From Streptomyces sioyaensis (lineage in GTDB: Bacteria; Actinomycetota; Actinomycetes; Streptomycetales; Streptomycetaceae), in contig NZ_SDIF01000054.1 of NCBI RefSeq assembly GCF_004122735.1, forward strand, positions 1 through 44,492: a stretch of DNA of 44,492 bases, in the 5' to 3' direction. The notes under the pieces were generated by a model that was not told where the DNA came from, ran no database searches, and worked only from the letters and a program-made list of their open reading frames with translations. The position numbers and the translations under genes were made by a program. The stretch's first letter is position 1. Every line of letters begins with the position of its first letter. Positions 8,233 through 17,311 of this stretch are shown here, piece by piece.

Positions 8233-9603
8233 ATGCAGCAACGTTCCCGTGTGCTGGGCGGGGCGCTGGCCGGCGTGCTGGCCGCAGCCGGCCTCGCCAC
8301 CGTCGCGCCGTGGCCCTCCCAGGCCATCCCACCAGGTGAAAAGACCGTCACCGCCACGCTGTTCGAGTGGAAGTACGCGGACGTCGCCAAGGCCTGTACG
8401 GACCAGCTCGGCCCGGCCGGCTACGGCTATGTCGAGGTCTCGCCGGCCACCGAGCACATCAAGGGCGACCAGTGGTGGACCTCGTACCAGCCCGTCAGCT
8501 ACAAGATCGCTGGACGGCTGGGCGACCGCAACGCCTTCGCCTCGATGGTCCGCACCTGCCACGGCGCGGGCGTCAAGGTCATCGCCGACGCCGTCATCAA
8601 CCACATGGCCGCGGGGGCCGGCACGGGCACCGGCGGCACGCGGTACACCAAGTACCACTACCCCGGCGTCTATCAGGACCAGGACTTCCACGGCTGCCGC
8701 AAGAGCATCTCCGACTACGGCAACCGCACCGACGTCCAGACCTGCGAACTGGTGGGCCTGGCCGACCTCGACACGGGCAGCGAGTACGTCCGCACCACCA
8801 TCGCCAAGTACCTCGACGGCCTGCGGTCGATGGGGGTGGACGGCTTCCGGGTGGACGCCGCCAAGCACATCTCCGCCACCGACCTCGCCGCCGTCAAAGG
8901 CAGGATGCGCGACCCCGGTTACTGGGTGCAGGAGGTCATCTACGGTGCCGGCGAGGCGGTGCAGCCCGAGGAGTACACCGGCACCGGTGACGTGGACGAA
9001 TTCCGTTACGGCAGCCACCTCAAGAGCGCCTTCCAGGGCGGCAACCTCGCCGGGCTCAAGGCCGTCGCGGACGGCAAGCTCGGCGGCGACAAGGCCCGTA
9101 CCTTCGTCGACAACTGGGACACCGAGCGCAACGGCTCGACGCTCACCTACAAGGACGGCGCGGCCTACACCCTCGCCAACGTCTTCATGCTGGCCTCGCC
9201 CTACGGCTCACCGAACGTCTACTCCGGCTACGAGTGGTCCGACAAGGACGCCGGACCGCCCAGCGGCAGCGGCGGCTGGACCCGCGAGCACGCCAAGCAG
9301 GAGATCACCGGGATGGTCGGGTTCCGCAACGCGGTGGGCGCCGCCCCGCTGACCGACTGGTGGGACAACGGGAGCAGCGCGATCGCCTTCGGCCGCGGCG
9401 GCAAGGGATTCGTCGCGCTCAACAACGGCGCGGGGGAGCTCACCCAGACCTTCGCGACCTCGCTGCCCGGCGGTACGTACTGCGATGTCGTGGCCGCCGC
9501 ACCGTCCTCGTGCTACGGCCACACGGTCACCGTCGGAGACGACGGGAAGGTCCGGCTGACCGTCCCGGCGAAGCGGGCGGTGGCGCTGCTGCCGGTGCGC
9601 TGA
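8233..9603 (+). CDS. Secreted alpha-amylase (GH13)
   Basis: The 456-aa product has a Sec signal peptide (MQQRSRVLGGALAGVLAAAG, cleaved near Ala31) and the four GH13 regions. Region I is DAVINH (119-124). Region II is GFRVDAAKH with nucleophile Asp208. Region III is WVQEVIYG with acid/base Glu234. Region IV is FVDNWDTERN with Asp296. Region IV has Trp where many amylases have His. Paired cysteines and the C-terminal all-beta segment (about 360-456) fit the short streptomycete alpha-amylases without a starch-binding domain. It hydrolyses internal alpha-1,4 bonds of starch outside the cell. AAGGAG at 8220-8225 sits 7 nt before the ATG. Confidence 0.95.
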   Translation: MQQRSRVLGGALAGVLAAAGLATVAPWPSQAIPPGEKTVTATLFEWKYADVAKACTDQLGPAGYGYVEVSPATEHIKGDQWWTSYQPVSYKIAGRLGDRNAFASMVRTCHGAGVKVIADAVINHMAAGAGTGTGGTRYTKYHYPGVYQDQDFHGCRKSISDYGNRTDVQTCELVGLADLDTGSEYVRTTIAKYLDGLRSMGVDGFRVDAAKHISATDLAAVKGRMRDPGYWVQEVIYGAGEAVQPEEYTGTGDVDEFRYGSHLKSAFQGGNLAGLKAVADGKLGGDKARTFVDNWDTERNGSTLTYKDGAAYTLANVFMLASPYGSPNVYSGYEWSDKDAGPPSGSGGWTREHAKQEITGMVGFRNAVGAAPLTDWWDNGSSAIAFGRGGKGFVALNNGAGELTQTFATSLPGGTYCDVVAAAPSSCYGHTVTVGDDGKVRLTVPAKRAVALLPVR

Positions 9604-9614
9604 GCGCGCCGTTC

Positions 9615-12578
9615 TCATCCGCCGGACGGGCCCGGGTGCCCGTCCGGCGGGCCGGGCCGCGTGGCCCACTCCAGCGCCAGCAGGACCGACCGATAACCGG
9701 GGTGTCCGGTCGCCTGGTCCATCCCGATCTCGCACATCCGGTTCGCCGACAGATACGCGTCGAAGCGCCGCCCGGTCACCTCGGCCGCCTCCTTCGCGGT
9801 GGCCGACTCCGTCAGCTCCCGGTGCAGCATCCCGCGGTCGCCGGCGAAGGCGCAGCAGCCCGCGTCGTCCGGCACCACCACCTCCCGCGCACCCGCCTCG
9901 GCCACCTCACGCAGCTGCTTCTCGTCGCCCAGGTGCGCCATGGCGCAGGTGGGATGGAGCACCGCGGAACCGGCCGTGCGCACCACCGCCAGATGCGGCA
10001 GCAGATGTTCGGCGGCCCAGACGACCGAGTCGACGACGGTCAGGCCGTCGTGCAGCGCACGGTTGGCCGGCGTCAGATACGGCACGACCTCGCGGGCCAG
10101 GCCCAGGGTGCACGAGGAGGCGTCCACCACCAGCGGCAGTCTGCCGCCCGCCGTCCACCCCCAGGCCGCCTCCACGATGCGGTTGGCCATCACCGCGGTC
10201 CCGCGCCGGTATCCCTTGGACTGCCAGATAGTCGCGCAGCAGGTCCCGGCCACGTCCGGCGGGATCCACACCGGCCGGCCCGCCCGCTGCGACACCGCCA
10301 CCATCGCCTCCGGCAACGACGGCCCCCGGTACCCGGCGGGCCCGCCGAAGATCCGGTTCACACACGCCGGGTAGTAGACCGCGGCCGCTCCCACCCGCCG
10401 GGTCCCGGGCGGCCTGCGGGCCGCCGGACCGGGCATTCGCGGCAGCCACTCGGGCACCAGATCCGGGCGGACGGCCCGGCGGGCGGCGCCGGTGACCGCG
10501 GTCAGCACGCGGTCGTCGAGCCGGCCCGCTGCCGCCACCGCCAGCCGGGCCAGCCGCTCGACGGCCCGGAAGTGCCGGGCGGCGCCGGCGGCGACCGACT
10601 CCTCGCGCGCGGTGTGCCGTTGGTGGCGGAAGTCCTTCATCAGGGCGCCGGTGTCGATCCCCACCGGACAGTCCAGGGCGCAGGTGGAGTCACCGGCGCA
10701 GGTGTCCACCGCGTCGTAGCCGTAGGAGTCCAGCAGCGCGGTGGTGACCGGGGAGCCGGCCGGCTGCCGCAGCATTTCGCGGCGCAGCACGATCCGCTGG
10801 CGCGGGGTGGTGGTCAGGTCCGCGCTGGGGCAGGTCGGTTCGCAGAAGCCGCATTCGATGCACGGGTCGGCCGCGGCCTCGATCCCGGGGAGGGTCTTCA
10901 GCCCGCGCAGATGCGCCCGCGGGTCGCGGTCGAGCAGGACCCGCGGGGCCAGCACGCCCCACGGGTCCACCAGTTCCTTGATCCGCCACATCAACTCCGT
11001 GGCCCGCGGGCCCCATTCGAGGGCGAGAAACGGCGTCATGTTCCGGCCGGTGGCGTGCTCCGCCTTCAGCGACCCGTCGAAACGCTCCACGACCAGCCGG
11101 CAGAATTCCGCCATGAACGCGGCATAGCGCGCCACGTCGTCCGGCTTGGCCGCTTCGAAGGCGAGCAGGAAGTGCAGATTGCCGTGGGCGGCATGGCCGG
11201 CGACCGCGGTGTCAAAGCCGTGCCGGGACTGCAGTTCCAGCAGCGCCGTGCAGGCGTCCGCGAGCCGGGCCGGCGGCACCGCGAAGTCCTCGGTGATCAG
11301 CGTCGTACCGGGCGGCCGGGATCCGCCGACCGCCGTGACGAACGCCTTGCGGGCCTTCCAGTAGCCGCCGAGGACCGCCGGATCCCGGGTGAAGTCGTTG
11401 CTGACCGACGCCACCGGCCGGACCAGCTCCAGCTCCGTCAGTACCGCCCTGCCGGCCCGCTCGTACGCGTCGAGAGCGGCCTCGTCGGGCGCGCGGAACT
11501 CCACCAGCAGCGCGGTGGTCTCCTGCGGCAGCCCCGCCCAGTCGGCGGGCACCCCGGCCACCCGCACCGAGGCGCGCAGCGTATTGCCGTCCATCAGCTC
11601 CACGGCCCGCGCGCCCGCCTCGTTGAACCGCGGCACGGCCGCGGCCGCCGCGCGCAGCGTCGGGAAGAACAGCAGCGCCCCGGCGGTGTGCCGGTCCAGG
11701 GGCAGGGTGTCGAAGACGGTTTCGGCGAGGAAGCCGAGGGTGCCCTCGGAGCCGACCATCAGCCCGCGCAGGATCTGCACGGGTGTCGCACCGTCGAGGA
11801 AGGCGTCCAGGCGGTAGCCGTTGGTGTTCTTGATCTCGTACTTGGCGCGGATCCTGGCCACGAGTTCCACATCCGCCTCGATCTCCGCCCTCAGCGCCAG
11901 CAGGCCCGCGCACAGCGCCGGTTCGGCGCGCGCCAGCCGGGCATCGGCGTCCGGCCGCGCGGTGTCGACGACCGTGCCCGACGGCAGGACGACGGTGAGC
12001 GAGGCCAGCGTCCGGTAGGAGTTGCGGGTGGTGCCGGCCGTCATGCCGGAGGCGTTGTTGGCGACCACACCGCCCAGGGTGCAGGCCAGGGCGCTGGCCG
12101 GATCGGGCCCGAGCAGCCGGCCGTGGCGGGCCAGCGCGGCGTTGGCACGCAGCACGGTGGTGCCCGGCCGGATCCGCGCGCGGGCGCCGTCGTCCAGCAC
12201 CTCGATCCCGGACCAGTGCCGGCGTACCTCGACGAGGATGTCCTCGCCCTGGGCCTGGCCGTTGAGCGAGGTTCCGGCGGCCCGGAAGACGACGTGGCGG
12301 CCCTGGTCCCGGGCGTAGGCGAGGACCGCGGAGACGTCGTCGACGTTCTCGGCCACCACCACGGCCTGGGGGACGAAGCGGTACGGGCTGGCGTCGGAGG
12401 CATGGCGGACCAGGTCGGAGATCGTGTGGCGCACTTTCTCCGCACCGAGCAGGGCGATCAGGTCGGCACGCAGCCGCTCGGGGGTACCCGCCGCCCGCCG
12501 GCCGGGCACCCGGTCGGGTGCGGCACCGGGGGCGGCGGCGGGCCGCAGGGACGCGGGATCCGGCTCCAGCAGGGGCAT
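9615..12578 (-). CDS. FAD and Fe-S D-lactate/D-2-hydroxyacid dehydrogenase (Dld-II-like)
   Basis: The 987-aa product is a multidomain membrane-associated flavoprotein. An FAD-binding PCMH domain (about 45-230) contains FRAAGTSLNGQAQG and GGVVANNASGM. A FAD-oxidase C-terminal cap follows (about 260-510). Two 4Fe-4S motifs, CIECGFCEPTCP (about 569) and CAGDSTCALDCPVG (about 627), come next. The C-terminal region carries CCG-type cysteine motifs (GTCCATIW, GCCAFAGDRG). This order matches Dld-II/YdiJ-type enzymes. In other bacteria Dld-II lies beside lutABC/lldEFG, and here lutABC is 2.6 kb away, so oxidation of D-lactate to pyruvate is the best inference; D-2-hydroxyglutarate is an alternative. 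GGAGGAG precedes the ATG. The gene lies 32 bp after a MarR gene, and its last codons form a terminator hairpin. Confidence 0.85.
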   Translation of the reverse strand: MPLLEPDPASLRPAAAPGAAPDRVPGRRAAGTPERLRADLIALLGAEKVRHTISDLVRHASDASPYRFVPQAVVVAENVDDVSAVLAYARDQGRHVVFRAAGTSLNGQAQGEDILVEVRRHWSGIEVLDDGARARIRPGTTVLRANAALARHGRLLGPDPASALACTLGGVVANNASGMTAGTTRNSYRTLASLTVVLPSGTVVDTARPDADARLARAEPALCAGLLALRAEIEADVELVARIRAKYEIKNTNGYRLDAFLDGATPVQILRGLMVGSEGTLGFLAETVFDTLPLDRHTAGALLFFPTLRAAAAAVPRFNEAGARAVELMDGNTLRASVRVAGVPADWAGLPQETTALLVEFRAPDEAALDAYERAGRAVLTELELVRPVASVSNDFTRDPAVLGGYWKARKAFVTAVGGSRPPGTTLITEDFAVPPARLADACTALLELQSRHGFDTAVAGHAAHGNLHFLLAFEAAKPDDVARYAAFMAEFCRLVVERFDGSLKAEHATGRNMTPFLALEWGPRATELMWRIKELVDPWGVLAPRVLLDRDPRAHLRGLKTLPGIEAAADPCIECGFCEPTCPSADLTTTPRQRIVLRREMLRQPAGSPVTTALLDSYGYDAVDTCAGDSTCALDCPVGIDTGALMKDFRHQRHTAREESVAAGAARHFRAVERLARLAVAAAGRLDDRVLTAVTGAARRAVRPDLVPEWLPRMPGPAARRPPGTRRVGAAAVYYPACVNRIFGGPAGYRGPSLPEAMVAVSQRAGRPVWIPPDVAGTCCATIWQSKGYRRGTAVMANRIVEAAWGWTAGGRLPLVVDASSCTLGLAREVVPYLTPANRALHDGLTVVDSVVWAAEHLLPHLAVVRTAGSAVLHPTCAMAHLGDEKQLREVAEAGAREVVVPDDAGCCAFAGDRGMLHRELTESATAKEAAEVTGRRFDAYLSANRMCEIGMDQATGHPGYRSVLLALEWATRPGPPDGHPGPSGG
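9619..9650. terminator. Terminator hairpin embedded in the 3' end of the dehydrogenase gene
   Basis: This is a perfect 13-bp stem, CCGCCGGACGGGC against GCCCGTCCGGCGG, with a 6-nt loop. It lies within the last dozen codons of the minus-strand dehydrogenase gene and 15 nt after the amylase stop codon at 9603. It is therefore well placed to terminate the amylase transcript. For the dehydrogenase it lies just before the stop codon. Confidence 0.7.
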
Positions 12579-12610
12579 GGCGGCACTCCTCCGGTTGACT
12601 CCGCGTCAGC

Positions 12611-13069
12611 TCAATGCGGTGCACCCGGCCCGTCGACCAGGGTGGACAGCAGACCGCCGAGGACCTCACGCTGATCGGCGGTCAGGGGTGCCAGGATCTC
12701 CTCCGCCGCGGCCCGCCGGGCGCTGCGCAACGCCCGCAGGGTGGACCGGCCGGTGTCGGTCAGCTCGATGCGGACCACCCGACGGTTGGCCGGATCGGGC
12801 ACCCGGCGCACCGCGCCGTTCGCCTCCAGCGCGTCCACCAGCGTCGTCACCGCGCGCGGGACGACCTCCAGCCGCTCGGCGAGGTCGGCCATCCGCGGTG
12901 GGGTGTCGCGGTAGTGGCCGACGATCCGCAGCAGCCGGGACTGCGCCGGCGTGAAGGCGATGTCCAGGTGCTCCAGATGGTGCTTCTGGGCGCGGTGCAT
13001 CCGGCGGGTCAGCCGAACCAACTGCTCGGCGAGGTTCGAGGTGCTGACCGTCGGCTCGGGGGAGGGCAT
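12611..13069 (-). CDS. MarR family transcriptional regulator
   Basis: The 152-aa product has the MarR winged helix-turn-helix. The recognition region reads RMADLAERLEVVPRAVTTLVDALEANGAVRR, followed by the wing DPANRRVVRIELTDTGR. It is divergent from an ABC exporter across 126 bp that contain a perfect 9-bp inverted repeat, the likely operator. It probably represses itself and the exporter until a ligand releases it. No clear Shine-Dalgarno precedes the ATG; a TATCCT -10-like box lies 6 nt upstream, so the mRNA may be leaderless. The D-lactate dehydrogenase gene follows after 32 bp and could be co-transcribed. Confidence 0.9.
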   Translation of the reverse strand: MPSPEPTVSTSNLAEQLVRLTRRMHRAQKHHLEHLDIAFTPAQSRLLRIVGHYRDTPPRMADLAERLEVVPRAVTTLVDALEANGAVRRVPDPANRRVVRIELTDTGRSTLRALRSARRAAAEEILAPLTADQREVLGGLLSTLVDGPGAPH

Positions 13070-13098
13070 ACCGCGAGGATAGCGGATATCAGGACCAG

Positions 13099-13133
13099 GC
13101 TCATTGTGAGTATAGGTAACAATGAGCTAAGCT
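13099..13133. promoter_or_regulatory. MarR-type operator overlapping the exporter promoter
   Basis: GCTCATTGT (13099-13107) and ACAATGAGC (13119-13127) form a perfect 9-bp inverted repeat with an 11-bp spacer. A rightward promoter fits inside it: -35 TTGTGA (13104-13109) and -10 TAAGCT (13128-13133), spaced 18 bp. A bound MarR dimer would cover the -35 box and spacer. The region is AT-rich compared with its surroundings. Confidence 0.8.
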
Positions 13134-13195
13134 CCACGACGCTTGCCTCCGGCCGGTCCCGGCCGGCATGTCCCACACCCCTCCCGAAGGAGCCC

Positions 13196-15013
13196 ATGCA
13201 CCGCGACGATCCCCAGTGGACCCCACCGCCCAAGGACCCCGACGAACCGGTCCCGTTGCGGCGGATCCTCGCCCTCTTCCGCCCCTACCGCGGCCGGCTG
13301 ACCCTCGTCGGCCTGCTCGTCGGCGCCTCCTCGCTGGTGTCGGTGGCCTCCCCGTTCCTCCTCAGGGAGATCCTGGACGTGGCCATCCCGGGCCGGCGCA
13401 CCGGACTGCTCACCCTGCTCGCCCTCGGCATGATCGCCACCGCGATCACCACCAGCGTCTTCGGCGTCCTGCAGACCCTGGTGTCCACCACCGTCGGCCA
13501 GCGCGTCATGCATGATCTGCGCACCGCCGTCTACGCCAAGCTCCAGCGGATGCCGCTGGCCTTCTTCACCCGCACCCGCACCGGCGAGGTCCAGTCCCGG
13601 ATCGCCAACGACATCGGCGGGATGCAGGCGACGGTCACCTCCACCGCCACTTCCCTGGTCTCCAACCTGACCTCGGTCATCGCCACCGTCTGCGCCATGG
13701 TCGCCCTCGACTGGCGGCTGACCGTCGTCTCCCTGCTGCTGCTTCCGCTCTTCGTCTGGATCAGCCGCCGGGTCGGCAAGGAACGCAAGAAGATCACCTC
13801 CACCCGCCAGAAGCAGATGGCCGCGATGTCCGCGATGGTCACCGAGTCCCTCTCGGTCAGCGGCATCCTCCTGGGCCGCACCATGGGCCGCGCCGACTCC
13901 CTCACCCAGAGCTTCGCCGACGAGTCCGAGCGCCTGGTCGGTCTGGAGGTCCGCGCCAACATGGCGGGCCGCTGGCGGATGGCCACCATCGGCATCGTCA
14001 TGGCCGCCATGCCCGCGCTGATCTACTGGTCGGCCGGACTCGTCCTCCAGCTCGGCGGCCCCGCCTTCTCCCTGGGCACCCTGGTCGCCTTCGTCTCGCT
14101 CCAGCAGGGCCTGCTGCGGCCCACCGTCTCCCTGCTCTCCACCGGCGTGCAGATGCAGACCTCGCTCGCGCTCTTCCAGCGCATCTTCGAGTACCTCGAT
14201 CTGCCGGTGGCCATCACCGAGCCCGCCGAGCCGGTCCGGATCGCGGCCCCGCGGGGGGAAATCCGCTTCGAGAACGTCATGTTCCGCTACGACCCGGACG
14301 CCGCCCCCACCCTCGACGGCATCGACCTGACCGTCCCCGCCGGCGGCAGCCTCGCCGTCGTCGGACCGACCGGCAGCGGCAAGAGCACGTTGAGCTACCT
14401 CGTGCCGCGGCTCTACGACGTGACCGGCGGCCGCGTCACCCTCGACGGCACCGACGTCCGCGACCTCGACTTCGACACCCTCGCCCGCGCGGTCGGCGTG
14501 GTCTCCCAGGAGACCTACCTCTTCCACGCCTCGGTCGCCGACAACCTCCGCTTCGCCAAGCCGGACGCCACCGACGACGAGATCGAACGCGCCGCCCGGG
14601 CCGCCCAGATCCACGACCACATCGCCGCCCTCCCCGACGGCTACGACACCCTCGTCGGCGAGCGGGGCCACCGCTTCTCCGGCGGCGAGAAACAGCGCCT
14701 CGCCATTGCCCGGACCATCCTGCGCGACCCGCCCGTCCTCGTCCTGGACGAGGCGACCAGTGCCCTGGACACCCACACCGAACACGCCGTACAGCAGGCC
14801 ATCGACGAGCTGTCCGCGGGCCGCACCACCCTCACCATCGCCCATCGCCTCTCCACGGTCCGCGACGCCGACCAGATCGTGGTGCTGGACGCCGGCCGGA
14901 TCGCCGAGCGCGGCACCCACGACGAACTGCTCGCCGCCGAGGGGCGCTATGCGGCGCTGGTACGGCGTGACGCACACCTCACCCCGGCCGGGGAGCAGAT
15001 CATGGCCCCGTAA
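13196..15013 (+). CDS. MarR-linked ABC exporter (homodimeric multidrug type)
   Basis: The 605-aa half-transporter has a transmembrane domain (about 25-330) and a complete nucleotide-binding domain. Walker A is VVGPTGSGKST (about 388-398) and the signature is FSGGEKQRLAIAR (about 494). Walker B is VLVLDEATSALD (about 514) and the switch is IAHRLST. All catalytic elements are present, so it can act as a homodimer, unlike the asymmetric pair at 1796-5373. GAAGGAG ends 3-4 nt before the ATG at 13196; an earlier in-frame extension would run through the MarR gene. Divergent control by MarR suggests drug or metabolite efflux. Confidence 0.92.
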   Translation: MHRDDPQWTPPPKDPDEPVPLRRILALFRPYRGRLTLVGLLVGASSLVSVASPFLLREILDVAIPGRRTGLLTLLALGMIATAITTSVFGVLQTLVSTTVGQRVMHDLRTAVYAKLQRMPLAFFTRTRTGEVQSRIANDIGGMQATVTSTATSLVSNLTSVIATVCAMVALDWRLTVVSLLLLPLFVWISRRVGKERKKITSTRQKQMAAMSAMVTESLSVSGILLGRTMGRADSLTQSFADESERLVGLEVRANMAGRWRMATIGIVMAAMPALIYWSAGLVLQLGGPAFSLGTLVAFVSLQQGLLRPTVSLLSTGVQMQTSLALFQRIFEYLDLPVAITEPAEPVRIAAPRGEIRFENVMFRYDPDAAPTLDGIDLTVPAGGSLAVVGPTGSGKSTLSYLVPRLYDVTGGRVTLDGTDVRDLDFDTLARAVGVVSQETYLFHASVADNLRFAKPDATDDEIERAARAAQIHDHIAALPDGYDTLVGERGHRFSGGEKQRLAIARTILRDPPVLVLDEATSALDTHTEHAVQQAIDELSAGRTTLTIAHRLSTVRDADQIVVLDAGRIAERGTHDELLAAEGRYAALVRRDAHLTPAGEQIMAP

Positions 15014-15038
15014 GTGACCCACGGGTAAGGTCGGAGGC

Positions 15039-15073
15039 GCGGCGGCCAGTTCAGTGGTCGGGGTGGCCGCCGC
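15039..15073. terminator. Hairpin terminator after the ABC exporter
   Basis: GCGGCGGCCA (15039-15048) pairs perfectly with TGGCCGCCGC (15064-15073) across a 15-nt loop. It sits 26 nt after the exporter stop, in the convergent gap before lutC. Confidence 0.65.
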
Positions 15074-15176
15074 ATCCTCTTCCCGGGGCTGTCGAGAGGG
15101 CGCGCGACCGGCGGCAGCGCCCTGCTGACGGGGTGGGCCCCGCCACCGCCCGCACGGCCGCCGCGGTGTCCGCTGG

Positions 15177-15824
15177 CTACGACCCCGCCAGCAGGATCAC
15201 TTCCAGCGTCCGCGGCCCGTGCACCCCCTCCACCCGGTCGAGCTCGATGTCGCTGGTGGCGGACGGGCCGGAGATCCAGGTCAGCGGGCGGTCCGGCGCC
15301 AGCCGCGGCAGCGCCTGAGGGACCGAACCGACCACCTGCTCAGGGACGCGGACCACACAGAGGTGATGGTCGGGCACCAGCGTGATCCGGCGCCTGCCCT
15401 GATCGGGCCCGCCGTCCAGTACCAGGGTGCCGGTCTCCGCGATCGCCACCGCGCAGCCCGTCAGCACGCTGTCCACGGCGTCGAGCTCCCGCGGGGTGGC
15501 GGACGCCCGGTCCTCGACACGGGTGAGGTCGGAACCGGCCAGCCAGGAAGCATCCAGACCCGGCGGCACCAGCACCGTACGGGCCCCGCGCTCCGCCAGC
15601 AGCCGGCCGATCAGCTCCGGCAGCGCTCCGGCGGTGCTGCGGTGCACCAGCGCCCGGTAGTCCGCGAGGTTCTCCGCGAGCAGCTCGACGGTCTGCTCCG
15701 TCGTGCGGGACCCGTGCACCCGCCGGTAGTCCCGCGCCACCGGCGCCTCGTCCGGCCGCTCCCCGCGCGGCACATCCGCCAGCGCCCGGCGCACCCGCGC
15801 CAGCACCACGTCCCGGCTGCTCAC
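15177..15824 (-). CDS. lutC: LutC-type lactate utilisation protein (LUD domain)
   Basis: The 215-aa product is a single LUD domain with the conserved blocks AIAETGTLVLDGGPDQGRR and ITLVPDHHLCVVR. It is the third gene of the lutA-lutB-lutC operon for oxidation of L-lactate to pyruvate by the iron-sulfur LutABC complex (LldEFG in Shewanella). The GTG start at 15824 (VSSRDVVLARVR) overlaps the lutB stop by 4 bp and is preceded by AAGGAGG at 6-7 nt. An upstream in-frame ATG would overlap lutB by about 50 bp and lacks that signal. Confidence 0.9.
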   Translation of the reverse strand: MSSRDVVLARVRRALADVPRGERPDEAPVARDYRRVHGSRTTEQTVELLAENLADYRALVHRSTAGALPELIGRLLAERGARTVLVPPGLDASWLAGSDLTRVEDRASATPRELDAVDSVLTGCAVAIAETGTLVLDGGPDQGRRRITLVPDHHLCVVRVPEQVVGSVPQALPRLAPDRPLTWISGPSATSDIELDRVEGVHGPRTLEVILLAGS

Positions 15825-17311
15825 CCGCTGCCTCCTTGCTGTGCGGCCGATGTCCGGCGGGTGCGTTGCCACCAGTCACGGAAGGACTCGGCCGGCACCT
15901 CGGGCAGATCGCGGGTGGCGGACCAGGCGCGGCCCGGCCCCGGCAGCCGCCGCGGATGCAGCCGCCGGGTGCGGGCCGCCAGCCGCTCCCCGGTGCGCAG
16001 CGCGCCCGGGTGGTCGAACGCCCAGGCCGCCGCGCGCATCGCGGCCCGCTCCGCGGCATGCCCCTTGGCCGGTTTGAGGACGACCCGCGCCCCGCCCCGG
16101 GTGACCGGGCCGCCCTGCACCACCCGTTCCCGCAGATGCACCAGCACCTCGGGGATGTCGATGGCGACCGGACACACCTCGTAACACGCCCCGCACAGCG
16201 ACGAGGCGTACGGCAGCGAAGCCTCCAACGGGCCACCGATACCACGTAGTTGGGGAGTGAGGATGGCGCCGATGGGGCCCGGGTAGGGCGAACCGTAGGC
16301 GTGCCCGCCGGCCCGCTCGTACACCGGGCAGACGTTCAGACAGGCCGAGCAGCGGATACAGCGCAGCGCCTGCCGGCCGACGGTGTCGGCGAGGGCGTCG
16401 GTCCGCCCGTTGTCGAGCAGCACGAGGTGGAAGGTCTGCGGACCGTCGCCGTCCGTCGTGCCCGTCCAGGTGGAGGTGTACGGATTCATCCGCTCGGCGG
16501 TGGAGGAGCGGGGCAGCAGCTGCAGGAAGACCTCCAGATCCTGCCAGCTCGGCACCACCTTCTCGATGCCGACGACGGAGATCAGCGTCTCGGGCAGGGT
16601 CAGACACATCCGGCCGTTCCCCTCGGACTCCACCACGACCAGGGTGCCGGTCTCGGCCACCATGAAGTTGGCGCCGGAGATCCCGACCTTCGCCGACAGG
16701 AACTTCTCCCGCAGATGCAGCCGCGCGGCCTCGGCCAGCTCGGCGGGGGAGTCGGAGAGCCCCTCGGGCGCCGGACGGCCCCAACCCGCCATCTCCCGGC
16801 GGAAGATGTCGCGGATCTCGGAGCGGTTGCGATGGATCGCGGGGACCAGGATGTGCGACGGCAGATCCCCGCCGAGCTGCACGATCAGCTCGGCCAGATC
16901 CGTCTCGTAGGCACGGATACCGGCCCGGGCCAGCGCGTCGTTCAGCCCGATCTCCTGCGTCGCCATCGACTTGACCTTGACGACCTCCCGCTCGCCGGTC
17001 TCCCGCACCAGCCGGGTGACGAGCGCATTGGCCTCGTCGGCGTCCACCGCCCAGTGGACCTGCCCGCCCGCCGCCGTGACCGCGGCCTCCAACTGCTCCA
17101 GATAGTGGTCCAGATGGCGCAGCGTACGGTCCTTCACCGCCGCGCCCGCCGCCCGCAGCTCCGCCCAGTCGTCCAGCTCGGCCACGGCCGCCGCCCGCTT
17201 GTCGCGGATGGTGTGGGTGGCGTGGGTGAGGTTGGCCCGCAGCCGGCCGTCACGGGTGGCGGCGGCCGCGGCCCGGGGGAACGCCGGCATGCCCAGGTAC
17301 GTCCCGCTCAC
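15821..17311 (-). CDS. lutB: LutB-type lactate utilisation iron-sulfur protein
   Basis: The 496-aa product has an N-terminal LUD domain (about 65-290), containing ISGANFMVAETGTLVVVESEGN, followed by a 4Fe-4S ferredoxin-type region. The clusters are CIRCSACLNVCP (about 313) and CGACYEVCPV (about 370). It is the iron-sulfur core subunit of the LutABC L-lactate oxidation complex in the cytoplasm or at the membrane. The GTG at 17311 overlaps the lutA stop (GTGA) and has GGGAGG 5 nt upstream. The C-terminal 100 residues are basic and less conserved. Confidence 0.93.
   Translation of the reverse strand: MSGTYLGMPAFPRAAAAATRDGRLRANLTHATHTIRDKRAAAVAELDDWAELRAAGAAVKDRTLRHLDHYLEQLEAAVTAAGGQVHWAVDADEANALVTRLVRETGEREVVKVKSMATQEIGLNDALARAGIRAYETDLAELIVQLGGDLPSHILVPAIHRNRSEIRDIFRREMAGWGRPAPEGLSDSPAELAEAARLHLREKFLSAKVGISGANFMVAETGTLVVVESEGNGRMCLTLPETLISVVGIEKVVPSWQDLEVFLQLLPRSSTAERMNPYTSTWTGTTDGDGPQTFHLVLLDNGRTDALADTVGRQALRCIRCSACLNVCPVYERAGGHAYGSPYPGPIGAILTPQLRGIGGPLEASLPYASSLCGACYEVCPVAIDIPEVLVHLRERVVQGGPVTRGGARVVLKPAKGHAAERAAMRAAAWAFDHPGALRTGERLAARTRRLHPRRLPGPGRAWSATRDLPEVPAESFRDWWQRTRRTSAAQQGGSG

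Noticed and set aside
9234..12674. 1,146-codon plus-strand frame antisense to the dehydrogenase
   Set aside because: The composition is GC-frame artefact (Arg, Gly, Gln, His-rich), with no motif. The opposite strand encodes a complete conserved flavoprotein.
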